Of a stretch of DNA of 64,000 nucleotides, positions 37,661 through 46,608 are shown in pieces. The notes beneath the pieces were generated by a model. It ran no database searches. It saw nothing but the letters and a program-made list of their open reading frames with translations, and was not told the origin of the DNA. The position numbers and the translations under genes are program-made. The stretch spans positions 1-64,000 of the forward strand of contig NZ_QAJN01000007.1 in the NCBI RefSeq assembly GCF_003852425.1, read 5' to 3'. Source of the DNA: Paucibacter sp. KBW04. GTDB taxonomy: Bacteria; Pseudomonadota; Gammaproteobacteria; Burkholderiales; Burkholderiaceae_C. Each line of letters opens with the position of its first letter. The stretch's first letter is position 1.

Positions 37661-39950
37661 GCAAAAGCTTGCCGCGCTGCTCCTGATTCGCGGCCTCGAT
37701 ACGGGCCAGCAAGGCCTTGAAGCGCGGGGCCTCCCGCAGGCCTTGTAGCGCAGGATCCTGGGCCAGCCACCAGCCGCGTCGCCAGCCCAGCCTGACCGCC
37801 TCCTCCAAGGCCGCTAGCGCGGCTTCGACCTGACCTCGCAAGGCCAGCACACGTGCCCGGTGATAGCCGGCCGCGTGCCAAACATTGCCCTGCCGAACAT
37901 AGCGCTCCACAAAGGCCGAGGCCTGCTCGATAAAGGCTTCGGCCTTGTCCCGCTGCCCGGCCGCGCTGTAAATCGTGGCCACATCGAGCAAGATATGGTG
38001 ACCCTGAAAACTCAGCCAGTTGTTATAGAGCGGCACCGGGTCGGCCAGCACCAGGCCGATGACGGACTCCAGCGAGCGCAGCGCCGCCTGCGGCTGCCCC
38101 AGCCAGAGCTGTAGCAGGGCGGCGTCGATGACGGCATAGCGCTCAAGCGCGGCCTGGGCGGGCTTCAAGGGCTGGGCTTGCAAGGCCAGGGCCAGGGCTG
38201 CCGGGTCCCCCGCTCGCACCCACTGGCGGGCCGCCTCCATGCGGGCGGCCGCCGGGGTGGCGCTCAAGGCCTCGAACTGGGCAAAGGCGCGCGCGGCCTC
38301 GTCGGCGAGCCCGAGGTCCAGATAGAGCCAGGCCAGCTGGCCCCACAGCGCCTCACGTTTGCCATCGAGCAAAAGCGCTTTGCGATAGCCCAGGACCGCA
38401 TCGGCCAAACGCCCGCGCGCAAAGCCCAGAATGCCCAGACCCCAATGCCCATTGGCATGCTGGGGTGCCAGGCCGATGGCGCGCTGGAAAGCCGCCTCCG
38501 CCGCTTGGTACTGGCCGGCATGAATGGCCGCCAAACCAGCGCGGTGCTGGATCTGCACCGCCAGCGGGCTCAGTCGCGCCGCCTGACTGAAGAAGGGCTG
38601 GGCACGGGCCGGCCAGCCGTCGTCGGATTCATTGCTACCCGACCAGTTCAGCAGACTGGCATCGCTGGGGGCTTTTTCCACCGCTCGGCTCAGCCAGCGA
38701 CGCGCTTCCTCATGCTGGCTGAGATTGGCCTTGAGATGGCCTTGCAAGCCCAGGGCCAGGGGCAGCTCGGGGTCCAGTTGCAGGGCGCGGTCGATCAGGG
38801 GCTGGGCGCGAGCATCCATGGCGCGAAAGCTCAGGCCGCTGCCGTAGTGGTACTCGGCGATCCAGCTCGCGGCCTGGCCCACATAGGCCAGGGCGAAGCC
38901 GGGATCGCTGTCGATGGCGCGCTGGAAATAGGCGCGCGCCTTCAGAATGCCCTCGATCTGGCCGCTGCGCTGGTGGTGCAGGCCCAGCAGATACAGCTCA
39001 TAAGCATCGGCCAGGGGCGGGCTGCTCGTGCCGGCCGCTAGGGGCGGTTGGCCCAGAGCCTGCAAGGCCGCATTGGCGGCGCTCAGGGCCAGACTGGCCA
39101 AGGCCGCCGAAGGCGCATCCAGTACCTGCTGCCAGAGCTGCTCGCTGTCGGCCGCGCGATGCAGGCTGAGCTTGAGCTGCAGGCCCTGCTGCCAACGTCG
39201 CAGCTCGCCGCCCAAGACATGGGTGATGGCCAGCTGGCCGGCTTGCGGCGCCAGCGCCTGCGGATTGCGGTATTGAAACGAGGTGCTGCGGGCGACCACG
39301 CGAATCTGCCGGTGCTGTGACAGGGCGAGGATCACGCTCTCGGCCAGACTATCGGCCAGGGGCTGCTCCAGCGCCTTGGGCGAGGCATCGCCAAAAGGCA
39401 GCACGGCCAGCATGATCTCCTGCCCGCCCGGGGTCACCCTGCGCTGCCAAAGCCAGGCGCCCCCCAAGCCCAACAAGCCAGCGGCGACGGCCGAGCCGCC
39501 CAGCAGCAAACGCCGGCTAGGCGCCGGAGGCGCCACGACTTCGGGGGCTGCCTGCGCCTCGGGTGCCGGCGCCGCTGCCACGCTGGGCGGCGGGGCGGGC
39601 TCCGACTGCCACTCGCTGACCTCGGCCACCAGGCGGTAGCCCTTGCGCGGCACGGTGACGATGTAGCGCGGCTGGCTGGCGTCATCGCCCAGCACGCTGC
39701 GCAGCTGGGAAATGGATTGATACACCGAGCTGGGGGTGACGACCAGGTCGGCCCAGACCTCATCGAGCAGCTGATCCAGGGTCACCAATTGCTGCGGCCG
39801 CCGCGCCAAAGCCATCAGCAAGTGCATCTTGCGCGGCTCCAGTTTGACGACCTGATCGCCACGGCGTAGCTCATCCAGCTGCGGATCGGCCCACCAATCG
39901 CCGATCTTGAGTGGCCCGGACGGCCTTGCTGCGAGCTCGGCATCACTCAT
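37653..39950 (-). CDS. Winged-helix transcription regulator with TPR domain (CadC-like)
   Basis: A 765-residue protein. Residues 15-112 form an OmpR-type winged helix (LEPRKMHLLMALARRP, TPSSVYQSISQLRSVLGDD, YIVTVPRKGYRLVAEV). A membrane helix lies near 150-172 (RLLLGGSAVAAGLLGLGGAWL), followed by an adenylate-cyclase-like VLPFGDASP region, and TPR units span from about 330 to the end (YLLGLHHQRSG, AFQRAIGLAPQHANGHW). This is the one-component CadC layout: a sensor part outside the membrane with the DNA-binding domain inside. It is divergent from two PEP-CTERM genes across 226 bases and may regulate them; that is inference. No receiver domain or phosphoacceptor is present. Confidence 0.88.
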   Translation of the reverse strand: MSDAELAARPSGPLKIGDWWADPQLDELRRGDQVVKLEPRKMHLLMALARRPQQLVTLDQLLDEVWADLVVTPSSVYQSISQLRSVLGDDASQPRYIVTVPRKGYRLVAEVSEWQSEPAPPPSVAAAPAPEAQAAPEVVAPPAPSRRLLLGGSAVAAGLLGLGGAWLWQRRVTPGGQEIMLAVLPFGDASPKALEQPLADSLAESVILALSQHRQIRVVARSTSFQYRNPQALAPQAGQLAITHVLGGELRRWQQGLQLKLSLHRAADSEQLWQQVLDAPSAALASLALSAANAALQALGQPPLAAGTSSPPLADAYELYLLGLHHQRSGQIEGILKARAYFQRAIDSDPGFALAYVGQAASWIAEYHYGSGLSFRAMDARAQPLIDRALQLDPELPLALGLQGHLKANLSQHEEARRWLSRAVEKAPSDASLLNWSGSNESDDGWPARAQPFFSQAARLSPLAVQIQHRAGLAAIHAGQYQAAEAAFQRAIGLAPQHANGHWGLGILGFARGRLADAVLGYRKALLLDGKREALWGQLAWLYLDLGLADEAARAFAQFEALSATPAAARMEAARQWVRAGDPAALALALQAQPLKPAQAALERYAVIDAALLQLWLGQPQAALRSLESVIGLVLADPVPLYNNWLSFQGHHILLDVATIYSAAGQRDKAEAFIEQASAFVERYVRQGNVWHAAGYHRARVLALRGQVEAALAALEEAVRLGWRRGWWLAQDPALQGLREAPRFKALLARIEAANQEQRGKLLLS

Positions 39951-40176
39951 GAGAACTTTCGGTAAACCGTTGATTTCATTGACAAAGAAATCCTTCAGAA
40001 AAGCGCAAGAGTTTCATCAGCCCGGCCTGACAGGCCTCAGCGACCATGGCTTCCCAAAGAAATCCAAGCCCGGCGATTTTGCAGGCATGTCCATGCAGAC
40101 CCGGCGCGGATCCCCCCCTAAGTCCACAGGCACTTTTAACCAAGCCTTGTCCCCCAAGGCCTCAAGGAGAACGACC

Positions 40177-40848
40177 ATGCCAGATCTCAAACGCCCATCG
40201 ATGCTACAGCCCCTGGCCCTGGCCTGCACCCTGTGCGCCGCACTCGCCGCCAGCGCCAGCGCCCAAGCGGCCTCACAGACCTACACGAGCCTGGCCAGTT
40301 TTCTGGCTGCGGCAGGCACGGTCAAAACCGAGACCTTCAACGCCTTCACCGTCGACCAGAGCGGGGGAGGTAGCCCCCTCATGCTGAGCGACTTTGCCGT
40401 GCAGGGGGCCTGGACCCTGGATGCCCCCGCCACCCGCCTGCCCTCGGACGGCAGCAGCAATCTATTCATCGACGTGAGCTACGGGGCCTGGGCCGATCTA
40501 CGCTTTGCCGAGCCCATCAAGGCCTTCGGCGCCTGGTTCAGCCGTGCGCCCGCGAGCATCAGGGTCGATGCCGACAGCCTGGAGGGCTTTGGCTCCTACC
40601 GCCATGTGGGCGAAATGCCCATCGCGGCAGGCACGGACTTGCAGTTCATCGGCTTCAGCTCAGACCAGACCTTCAACCGCATCGTGTTCGAAGGCCAGGG
40701 CTGCTGCTCGGGCAGCTTTGCCATCGACGACGTGGCCTATGCCGCCAGCCTGAGCCCGGTGCCCGAACCCGGCGCCTGGGCCTTGCTGGCCACAGGGCTT
40801 TTGGCTCTAGGCCTGCGTCGCCGCAGCGCCACCACGCCCAGGAATTGA
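40177..40848 (+). CDS. PEP-CTERM surface protein
   Basis: A 223-residue exported protein. A signal peptide (LACTLCAALAASASAQA) is followed by a beta-rich body, and the C-terminus has the exosortase sorting signal SPVPEPGAWALLATGLLALG then LRRR. PEP-CTERM proteins are processed by an exosortase and tied to exopolysaccharide or biofilm; no exosortase gene is in the window. The body has no further recognisable domain. AAGGAG before the ATG supports the start at 40177 instead of the long in-frame extension. It is the first of two such genes, 38 bases apart. Confidence 0.9.
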   Translation: MPDLKRPSMLQPLALACTLCAALAASASAQAASQTYTSLASFLAAAGTVKTETFNAFTVDQSGGGSPLMLSDFAVQGAWTLDAPATRLPSDGSSNLFIDVSYGAWADLRFAEPIKAFGAWFSRAPASIRVDADSLEGFGSYRHVGEMPIAAGTDLQFIGFSSDQTFNRIVFEGQGCCSGSFAIDDVAYAASLSPVPEPGAWALLATGLLALGLRRRSATTPRN

Positions 40849-40886
40849 AATCGACCGCACCCCACCTTCACATCAGGAGTATTGAC

Positions 40887-41609
40887 ATGCCACGTTCAAC
40901 TCAGCCCACCGCCCTGGTCACGGCCGCGCTCATGGCCAGCGCCGTGCCGGGCTTGGCGGCCGCCTCAGCCGCCCCAATCTTCTTTGGCCCCAGCGCCTAC
41001 CTCTCGCCGGCCGACATCCCGGCCGGCTTCTATCATGGCGGCAGCCCCACGCTGTTGGAAACCTTTGAGGACGGCAGTCTGGACGCCAGCCTGCAGGGCA
41101 GCGGCGGCTCCATCATCAGCGTCAGCTTTGCCGGCATCCGCGATTCGGTGGACAGTGATGACGGCACGATAGACGGCACCTGCGGGCCGCAAACCGCAGG
41201 GCGCTGCGCCAGCTGGTTTGGCAATGGTGTGCCCGGTGTGGGCTTCAGCTTTGTCGGCAGCGGGGCCTTACCCACCGCCTTTGGCTTGGTTTGGACCGAT
41301 GGCTTCGGCACCATCACCTTCAGTGCCAAGGGCGCAGATGGGCAAAGCCTGGGCAGCTTCAGCTTCAACGGCATCCCCGATGGCAGCGCTGCGGCCACCA
41401 CGGCCGAGGATCGCTTCTTCGGCCTGCAGTTTGCCGGGGGCATCCAGTCCATCCAGATCAGCAATAGCAGCGGTGGCATCGAGGTGGATCACGTCCAATA
41501 CGGCCAGATGACCGCCGCCGTGCCAGAGCCCCAGCAGTGGGTCTTGCTTTTGCTCGGGCTCGCTTTGCTGGCTTGGCGCAAGCTCAGTCCAACACCACCT
41601 CGGTCCTGA
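40887..41609 (+). CDS. PEP-CTERM surface protein
   Basis: A 240-residue exported protein with an N-terminal signal (TALVTAALMASAVPGLAAASA) and a C-terminal sorting signal VPEPQQWVLLLLGLALLAWRK. The body is rich in Gly, Ser and aromatic residues with a repeated SGGIEVDHVQ-like beta pattern, unrelated to the first PEP-CTERM protein except at the ends. AGGAG precedes the ATG at 40887. Its last 26 bases overlap the end of the opposite-strand carboxypeptidase gene. Confidence 0.9.
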   Translation: MPRSTQPTALVTAALMASAVPGLAAASAAPIFFGPSAYLSPADIPAGFYHGGSPTLLETFEDGSLDASLQGSGGSIISVSFAGIRDSVDSDDGTIDGTCGPQTAGRCASWFGNGVPGVGFSFVGSGALPTAFGLVWTDGFGTITFSAKGADGQSLGSFSFNGIPDGSAAATTAEDRFFGLQFAGGIQSIQISNSSGGIEVDHVQYGQMTAAVPEPQQWVLLLLGLALLAWRKLSPTPPRS

Positions 41610-43287
41610 CCGTGCCCGCCCGGTCCGCACAAGCGCTCAAGGCCAAGCGCGTGCCCTTGGGTGCGCGCAGCACCCATTCGCCCACCGCGCGGTCGGCCGT
41701 CACCTCGCGGCTGGGCAGAAAGGCTTGCTGCGAGGTTTTGGGGCCATGGCCTTCCAGCTGCGGGCCTTCCATGCGTTCCTTGCCGCTGACCAGGCTGACC
41801 TCGGGGTTGCCGGCGGGCAGATAGATCTCGAACATCACGCCGCGCACGATCTTGCGCTCCAGGGCGCGCTTGGTCACATAGGCGGGCAGATAACCGCTAT
41901 TGGCCACGGCCATGCGCACCCGCCAGGTGTCCGGGCCCAGGGCGCGCACCTCGGTGCGCAGCAGCTCCAGGCGCGGCAGGGATAGCGCGATCTGGTCCAT
42001 CCAGGCCGGGAAACGCGCCGCCTCGCGCTGGCGCAGGGCCGGTGGCGGGTTGCGCCAGAAGTTCATCTTGTCCCAACCGCCAATCTCGACGTCGCCGAGC
42101 TGGGGGTGATGGAAGGGCTGCCAGTCCACATGGGCCTGGCCGCCGCAGTGCTCATCGCTCCATTTGAGCAGCTTGAGATCGTCCTCCACCGGATGCTCGC
42201 GGTACCAGTCGATCCATTTATAGCCCTCGATGCCGGCCTCTTTGTTCGGTGACCACAGCTCCACCACCCAGAACAAGGCCCCCAAGTGCTCGTAGACCCA
42301 GTCCTGTGTGCCGGTGATGACTTCCTTGGGGTGATAGCGGAAGTCGTGCCAGATGCTGATGGCGGGGTAGCCGCTCAACTTTTCGCCCAGGGCCGAGAAG
42401 CGCTTATAGGTCCACAAGTCCTCCGGGATCATGTCGTCATCGCTCTGGCAGCCCATGGGCCGCAGGATCACACCGCTATGCGTGTGATAGCTGATGGCCG
42501 CACCGATATTCGGGTGGGCGACGATGAAGTCCACCATGGCCCGCACCTCGGGCTCGCTGGTCGGATAAGGGCCGGCGCCCAGCTGCTTGTGCTCTTGCCG
42601 CCATTCGCTGGGGAAGTTGCGATTCAAATCCAGGCCCTCGCGGTCCTTGTTGACCGTGACCGTGAGGCCGTCGTGGTTCTTGATAAAGCCTTCGGGGATC
42701 AGGCGGTAGTACTCGCCGCCGAATTCGCCGGGCTCGCGCGCCACCATCAGGCGCGGGTCTTGTTCATGCTTTTTGTAAGTGCCATGCGGGTCACGGACGC
42801 GCATGCTGAGGATGCGGCCATCGCCATCCACGTCCTCGACGGTGAGGCCATCCACCGGCGCTTCATCAAAAGGATAGGCGCGGGTGGAGGAGCGGATATG
42901 GCGCGGCCGGTCCGCCAGGGCCAGCTCGGCGCCATCGGGGTTGAGGCGCGGCACCATATAGACGGCGCGGGTATCGAGCAGATGGCTGACCTGTGGGTCC
43001 ACGCCATAACCCGTCACCAGATGGTTGAGGTAGTAGAGGCAGGTGGTGGAGGCGGTCAGCTCGGCCGCATGGATATTGCCGTCCAGCCAGAAGGCGGGCT
43101 TGTCCACATCGGCCCCGGTGGCGGTGTTCGTTAGCACCAACACCCAGATGTCACGACCCTCATGGCTTTTGCCTATGCTGCGCACCGAGACCAGATTGGG
43201 CCTGGCCTCGGCGTAGGCGAAGAGCAGCTCGGTCAGGGCTTCATAACGATAAAACTCGTCGAATCGGGGGGTCGGCAGGACGGCCAT
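41584..43287 (-). CDS. M14-family zinc carboxypeptidase
   Basis: A 567-residue metallopeptidase. Zinc ligands are the His and Glu of GNIHAAELTAS and the His of ISYHTHSGVIL; the catalytic Glu lies in ALFWVVELWSP. The body before these blocks reads FYRYEALTELLFAYAEARPNLVSVRSIGKSHEGRDIW, the classical N-terminal part of M14 proteins. An extra ~150-residue beta-rich C-terminal part follows the catalytic domain. It should trim C-terminal residues of peptides. No clear signal peptide is seen with the ATG at 43287 or 43299; earlier in-frame starts give an implausible basic leader. Confidence 0.88.
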   Translation of the reverse strand: MAVLPTPRFDEFYRYEALTELLFAYAEARPNLVSVRSIGKSHEGRDIWVLVLTNTATGADVDKPAFWLDGNIHAAELTASTTCLYYLNHLVTGYGVDPQVSHLLDTRAVYMVPRLNPDGAELALADRPRHIRSSTRAYPFDEAPVDGLTVEDVDGDGRILSMRVRDPHGTYKKHEQDPRLMVAREPGEFGGEYYRLIPEGFIKNHDGLTVTVNKDREGLDLNRNFPSEWRQEHKQLGAGPYPTSEPEVRAMVDFIVAHPNIGAAISYHTHSGVILRPMGCQSDDDMIPEDLWTYKRFSALGEKLSGYPAISIWHDFRYHPKEVITGTQDWVYEHLGALFWVVELWSPNKEAGIEGYKWIDWYREHPVEDDLKLLKWSDEHCGGQAHVDWQPFHHPQLGDVEIGGWDKMNFWRNPPPALRQREAARFPAWMDQIALSLPRLELLRTEVRALGPDTWRVRMAVANSGYLPAYVTKRALERKIVRGVMFEIYLPAGNPEVSLVSGKERMEGPQLEGHGPKTSQQAFLPSREVTADRAVGEWVLRAPKGTRLALSACADRAGTVRTEVVLD

Positions 43288-43417
43288 GGCTGCTCGCATC
43301 TCAAGACAGGGAGGTGGCGCAGATTGTGCACAAAGCCGGCCAAGAAGCCACCCGATTCTGGCCTGCGGGTTTTTTCGGCACCTGAACCGGGGGTGGCCGG
43401 CCTTGTGCCCTTCGCGC

Positions 43418-44224
43418 TTACTGCCCCTTGAACAGCGACTGGAACTGCCGCGAGACGGGCAGCTGCGTGTCGCGGCCGCGCAGGCTGAGGACCATGCTGC
43501 TTTCATCGATGCGCAGGGCACTGGCGATGCAGCGGCTGTTCACCAGCACCGAGCGATGCACCTGCCAGAACTCCTCGGCATCCAGCTGGGCCAGTAATTC
43601 TTTCAGCGGGGTGCGGATCAGGGCCTCGCCGTCCTTGGCCGCGCCGGGCTCGCGGTAGACCACGCGGGTGTAGCGGTTGTCGCTCTCAAAATAGATCACG
43701 TCCTCGGGCGCGATCAGCTTGATCTCGCGGCCCAGGCTGGCCTGAATGGGGCGCGGCTTGTGGGCGGCGGCCGCGGGCAGCAATTGCTTGAGCAGGCTTT
43801 GCAGATCGGGGCCGGGCGCAGCACCGGGCTGGACTGCTTGCAGGCGGCTCTTCACCCGCGCAATGGCTTGGCCGAGGCGGGCGTCATCCACCGGCTTCAT
43901 CACATAGTCCACCGCACCGGCGTCAAAGGCCGAGACGGCATGGTCGCCAAAGGCGGTGACGAAAACGACCTGGGGCGGTGTGGCCGTGGCGGCCATGCGG
44001 CGCGCCACCTCGATGCCGCTCAGGCCCGGCATGCGGATGTCCAAGAAACACAGGGCCGGCTCGTGGGCCAAAAAATCGTCCCAGGCGTCGACGCCGTGCT
44101 CGCTGGCGGCCACGATATCCAACTCGGGCCACAGGCGCTTGAGGGCGGCGCGCAGCTGCTCGCGCGGGCCTTCTTCATCGTCGGCGATCAGGGCGCGGAT
44201 GGGGTTTGCTTGACTAGGGCTCAT
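43418..44224 (-). CDS. LytTR-type response regulator (AlgR-like)
   Basis: A 268-residue regulator. The receiver domain has IADDEEGP at the acidic pair and phosphoacceptor Asp in LCFLDIRMPGLSGIEV. The C-terminal LytTR DNA-binding domain has EDVIYFESDNRYTRVVY and FWQVHRSVLVNSRCIAS and ends with SRQFQSLFKGQ. LytTR regulators bind paired direct repeats at promoters. GGAGG lies nine bases before the ATG; a GTG one codon earlier is possible. It is downstream of two LytS-type kinase genes on the same strand. Confidence 0.93.
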   Translation of the reverse strand: MSPSQANPIRALIADDEEGPREQLRAALKRLWPELDIVAASEHGVDAWDDFLAHEPALCFLDIRMPGLSGIEVARRMAATATPPQVVFVTAFGDHAVSAFDAGAVDYVMKPVDDARLGQAIARVKSRLQAVQPGAAPGPDLQSLLKQLLPAAAAHKPRPIQASLGREIKLIAPEDVIYFESDNRYTRVVYREPGAAKDGEALIRTPLKELLAQLDAEEFWQVHRSVLVNSRCIASALRIDESSMVLSLRGRDTQLPVSRQFQSLFKGQ

Positions 44225-44267
44225 CACTCTATGCCTCCATGTTTTTTGATATTGGATGGGTTCAGCC

Positions 44268-45401
44268 TCAGGCCTGCGCCTGCACCCGCAGTTCGGCCTG
44301 GCAGCCGCCTTCCGCGCGATTGCTCAGGCACAGGCTGGCGCGCGCGCCAAACGCTTGTTGCAGACGCAGCCGGGTATTCAAGAGGCCCAAGCTGCCCTGA
44401 GCATGGCTCAAGGGCTGGGCCGCTGCGGCTTCGCCACACCAATCGGGCGGCAGACCGGGGCCATCGTCCAGCACCTGAACCTGCAAGGCGCCGTCGGCGG
44501 CCAGGCTTGCTCGCAGCTTCACCTCGCCGCCGCTGAGCTGGGTCTGCACGCCATGCTCCACCGCGTTCTCCACCAGGGTCAGCAGCACACCGGGCGGCAG
44601 GCATTGCTGGGCCGCCGAGCTGTCGAGTTCCAGGCTGAAGCGCAGACGCGGGCCCAGGCGGGCCTGCATCACCTCCAGATAACGCCGTACGGCCTCGGCC
44701 TCCTCGCCTATGGCCAGCAGCTGGCGATCAAACAAAGGCAAGGTGGCGCGCAGATAGGCCGTCAAAGACGCCAGCAAGGGAGCGGCTCGCCCATCCCGGG
44801 TGTTGACCCAGTGCTGCAAGGAAGCCAGGGAATTGAACAAGAAGTGGGGCTGGATCTGGGCGCTGGACAGGCGCTGAGCCAACTCCTGCTTCTGCGCCCG
44901 CTCGTCCTCGTCATGCAGCCAGTCGGCCAGGAACTCATTGCGCCACATGGCCAGCACCCAGATGCTCATGGCCGCGATGAAGGCAAAGGCCGCGCCGCGC
45001 AGCAGCAGCTCATGGGCCAAGGGCACAAGATCGGGTCGATCGCGCAACAGCACCTTGGCCATGCCGGTGATCACGCCCAGGGGAAAGATGCTGATCCCGT
45101 AAGCCAGGTACAGGCGCTTCATGGTGGGCCGCCGCCAGACCGCCACGCCCAGGCCCAGCACGGCAAGGCTGAAAAGCAGCGTCACGCCGTAGACCCTCAG
45201 CATCAGCTCATCGGGCAAGCCCCAAACCAGCATCAGGGACAGGAGCAAGGCATTGATCACCGCCGCCACCTTCACATTGGGCGAGATCTCGATCAGATGG
45301 GCCATGCGCCGCCACTGCTCGGGGCTGAAGCGGTGGCGCGGCCCCAGCATCAAGGCCACGCGCCAGTCCAGCTGGCGGAAGAAATTGCGCAAACGGTTCA
45401 T
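44268..45401 (-). CDS. LytS/AlgZ-type sensor histidine kinase
   Basis: A 377-residue membrane kinase of the His_kinase (LytS/YehU) group. About four hydrophobic helices occupy residues 50-150. The phosphoacceptor block is QIQPHFLFNSLASLQHWV, and the ATPase domain has LTLVENAVEHG (N box), VQVLDDGPGLPPD (G1) and GSLGLLNTRLRL (G2). It is a paralogue of the kinase gene just upstream: the QPHFLFN block and its following VNTRD match that protein's VDTQD. Its ATG overlaps the stop of that gene by four bases. Confidence 0.92.
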   Translation of the reverse strand: MNRLRNFFRQLDWRVALMLGPRHRFSPEQWRRMAHLIEISPNVKVAAVINALLLSLMLVWGLPDELMLRVYGVTLLFSLAVLGLGVAVWRRPTMKRLYLAYGISIFPLGVITGMAKVLLRDRPDLVPLAHELLLRGAAFAFIAAMSIWVLAMWRNEFLADWLHDEDERAQKQELAQRLSSAQIQPHFLFNSLASLQHWVNTRDGRAAPLLASLTAYLRATLPLFDRQLLAIGEEAEAVRRYLEVMQARLGPRLRFSLELDSSAAQQCLPPGVLLTLVENAVEHGVQTQLSGGEVKLRASLAADGALQVQVLDDGPGLPPDWCGEAAAAQPLSHAQGSLGLLNTRLRLQQAFGARASLCLSNRAEGGCQAELRVQAQA

Positions 45402-46513
45402 TGTTCTTCTTGCTTGGTCGGCATTTGTAAAGCTGCCAGAGGCAGCGCAATCTGCGCCAGGGTGCCGGGCGCCCGAGCTAAGAGGCTCAGCCGTGCTTGC
45501 GGCCCAAAGCGCTGCAACAGACGCTCTCGGCTATTGCTCAGGCCCACCCGATCCTGCGCTTCGGGGCTGAGGCCCGCGCCGTCGTCCTCGACCTCCAGCA
45601 AGATGGACTCCGCAGCCAAACACGCCCGCAGCTGCACACGGCCGCCGCCGAGCGCGGGCTCGATGCCATGGGCGATGGCGTTCTCCGCCAAGGTCAGCAG
45701 CAGGCCTGGAGGCAGTTGCAGCGCGTCAAGCGAAGGGTCTTGCTCAATCGTCCACTGCAGGCGCTCGCCCAGCCTGGCCTTCATCACCTCCAGATAGCTG
45801 CGCACGATTTGCAGCTCCTCGCTCAGCGTCAAGCTCTCGCGCTCGAACATGGGCAGGGTGGCGCGCAGATAGGCGGTGAAGGAGCGCAAGGTGCTGCCGG
45901 CGCGGGGGTCTTGGGTGTCCACCCAGTGCTGGACGGAGGCCAGGGTGTTGAACAGAAAGTGCGGCTGGATCTGGGCCGTGGCCAGGCGGCGGGCCAGCTT
46001 GAGGTTGCGCTCCTGCTCGTCCAGCTCGCGCAGGCGGGCGTCGATCTGATGCACGCGGTAGATGACCAGGAACCACCAGGAACTGAGGGTCATGATGAGC
46101 AGGGTGAGGCCGCCCACCAGGGGAAAAGCCAAGTCCTTATGCGTCACGCCCTCCGGCAGCCAGTACTTGTCCAAGCCCAAAGGAGAAACGAGCACGAGGG
46201 AAAAGCCGAAGGAGATGAGGTTGAGGCGTAAGCGGGTGGGCTTACGCCACAAATGACGGGCGACCAGCAAGGCGATCCAGCCGATCAAGGCCTCGACGAC
46301 CATGGCCCCCACGGTGACGACGGGTGGCAGGCTACGGAAGCTCACCGCACTGGGGATCAGCAGCAAGAAAATATTAAGCGCCACATAAGCATCAATCGCC
46401 TTGGGCCAAGGCTGATTGCCGCCGCGCCGCATCTCCTCGGGCGTGAAGCGGCGCTTGGGGCCTGGGCACAGCAGCAGCGACCAGTCAAAGCGAGGGGCTT
46501 GTTTGTCTTGCAT
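45398..46513 (-). CDS. LytS/AlgZ-type sensor histidine kinase
   Basis: A 371-residue membrane kinase, first of two in tandem. The body includes four hydrophobic helices, QIQPHFLFNTLASVQHWV as phosphoacceptor block, LTLAENAIAHGIEPALGGG (N box), LEVEDDGAGLSPEAQ (G1) and VGLSNSRERL (G2). The ATG at 46513 begins MQDKQAPRFDWS; longer in-frame starts would add a low-quality Arg/Pro-rich leader. It probably signals to the LytTR regulator downstream of the second kinase. Ligand unknown. Confidence 0.9.
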   Translation of the reverse strand: MQDKQAPRFDWSLLLCPGPKRRFTPEEMRRGGNQPWPKAIDAYVALNIFLLLIPSAVSFRSLPPVVTVGAMVVEALIGWIALLVARHLWRKPTRLRLNLISFGFSLVLVSPLGLDKYWLPEGVTHKDLAFPLVGGLTLLIMTLSSWWFLVIYRVHQIDARLRELDEQERNLKLARRLATAQIQPHFLFNTLASVQHWVDTQDPRAGSTLRSFTAYLRATLPMFERESLTLSEELQIVRSYLEVMKARLGERLQWTIEQDPSLDALQLPPGLLLTLAENAIAHGIEPALGGGRVQLRACLAAESILLEVEDDGAGLSPEAQDRVGLSNSRERLLQRFGPQARLSLLARAPGTLAQIALPLAALQMPTKQEEQ

Positions 46514-46608
46514 GGCCCGCAGTCTAGGCGAGCCAACCCGCTCGGCGGCTGAGGATGCGGCGAGCTGCGGATTGCTTGGATAACTGGCCGACAACGGCGG
46601 CGAATGGA

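Noticed and set aside
39951-40176. Possible sigma-54 promoter before the PEP-CTERM genes
   Set aside because: No GG-n10-GC element with the right spacing was found on reading the interval.
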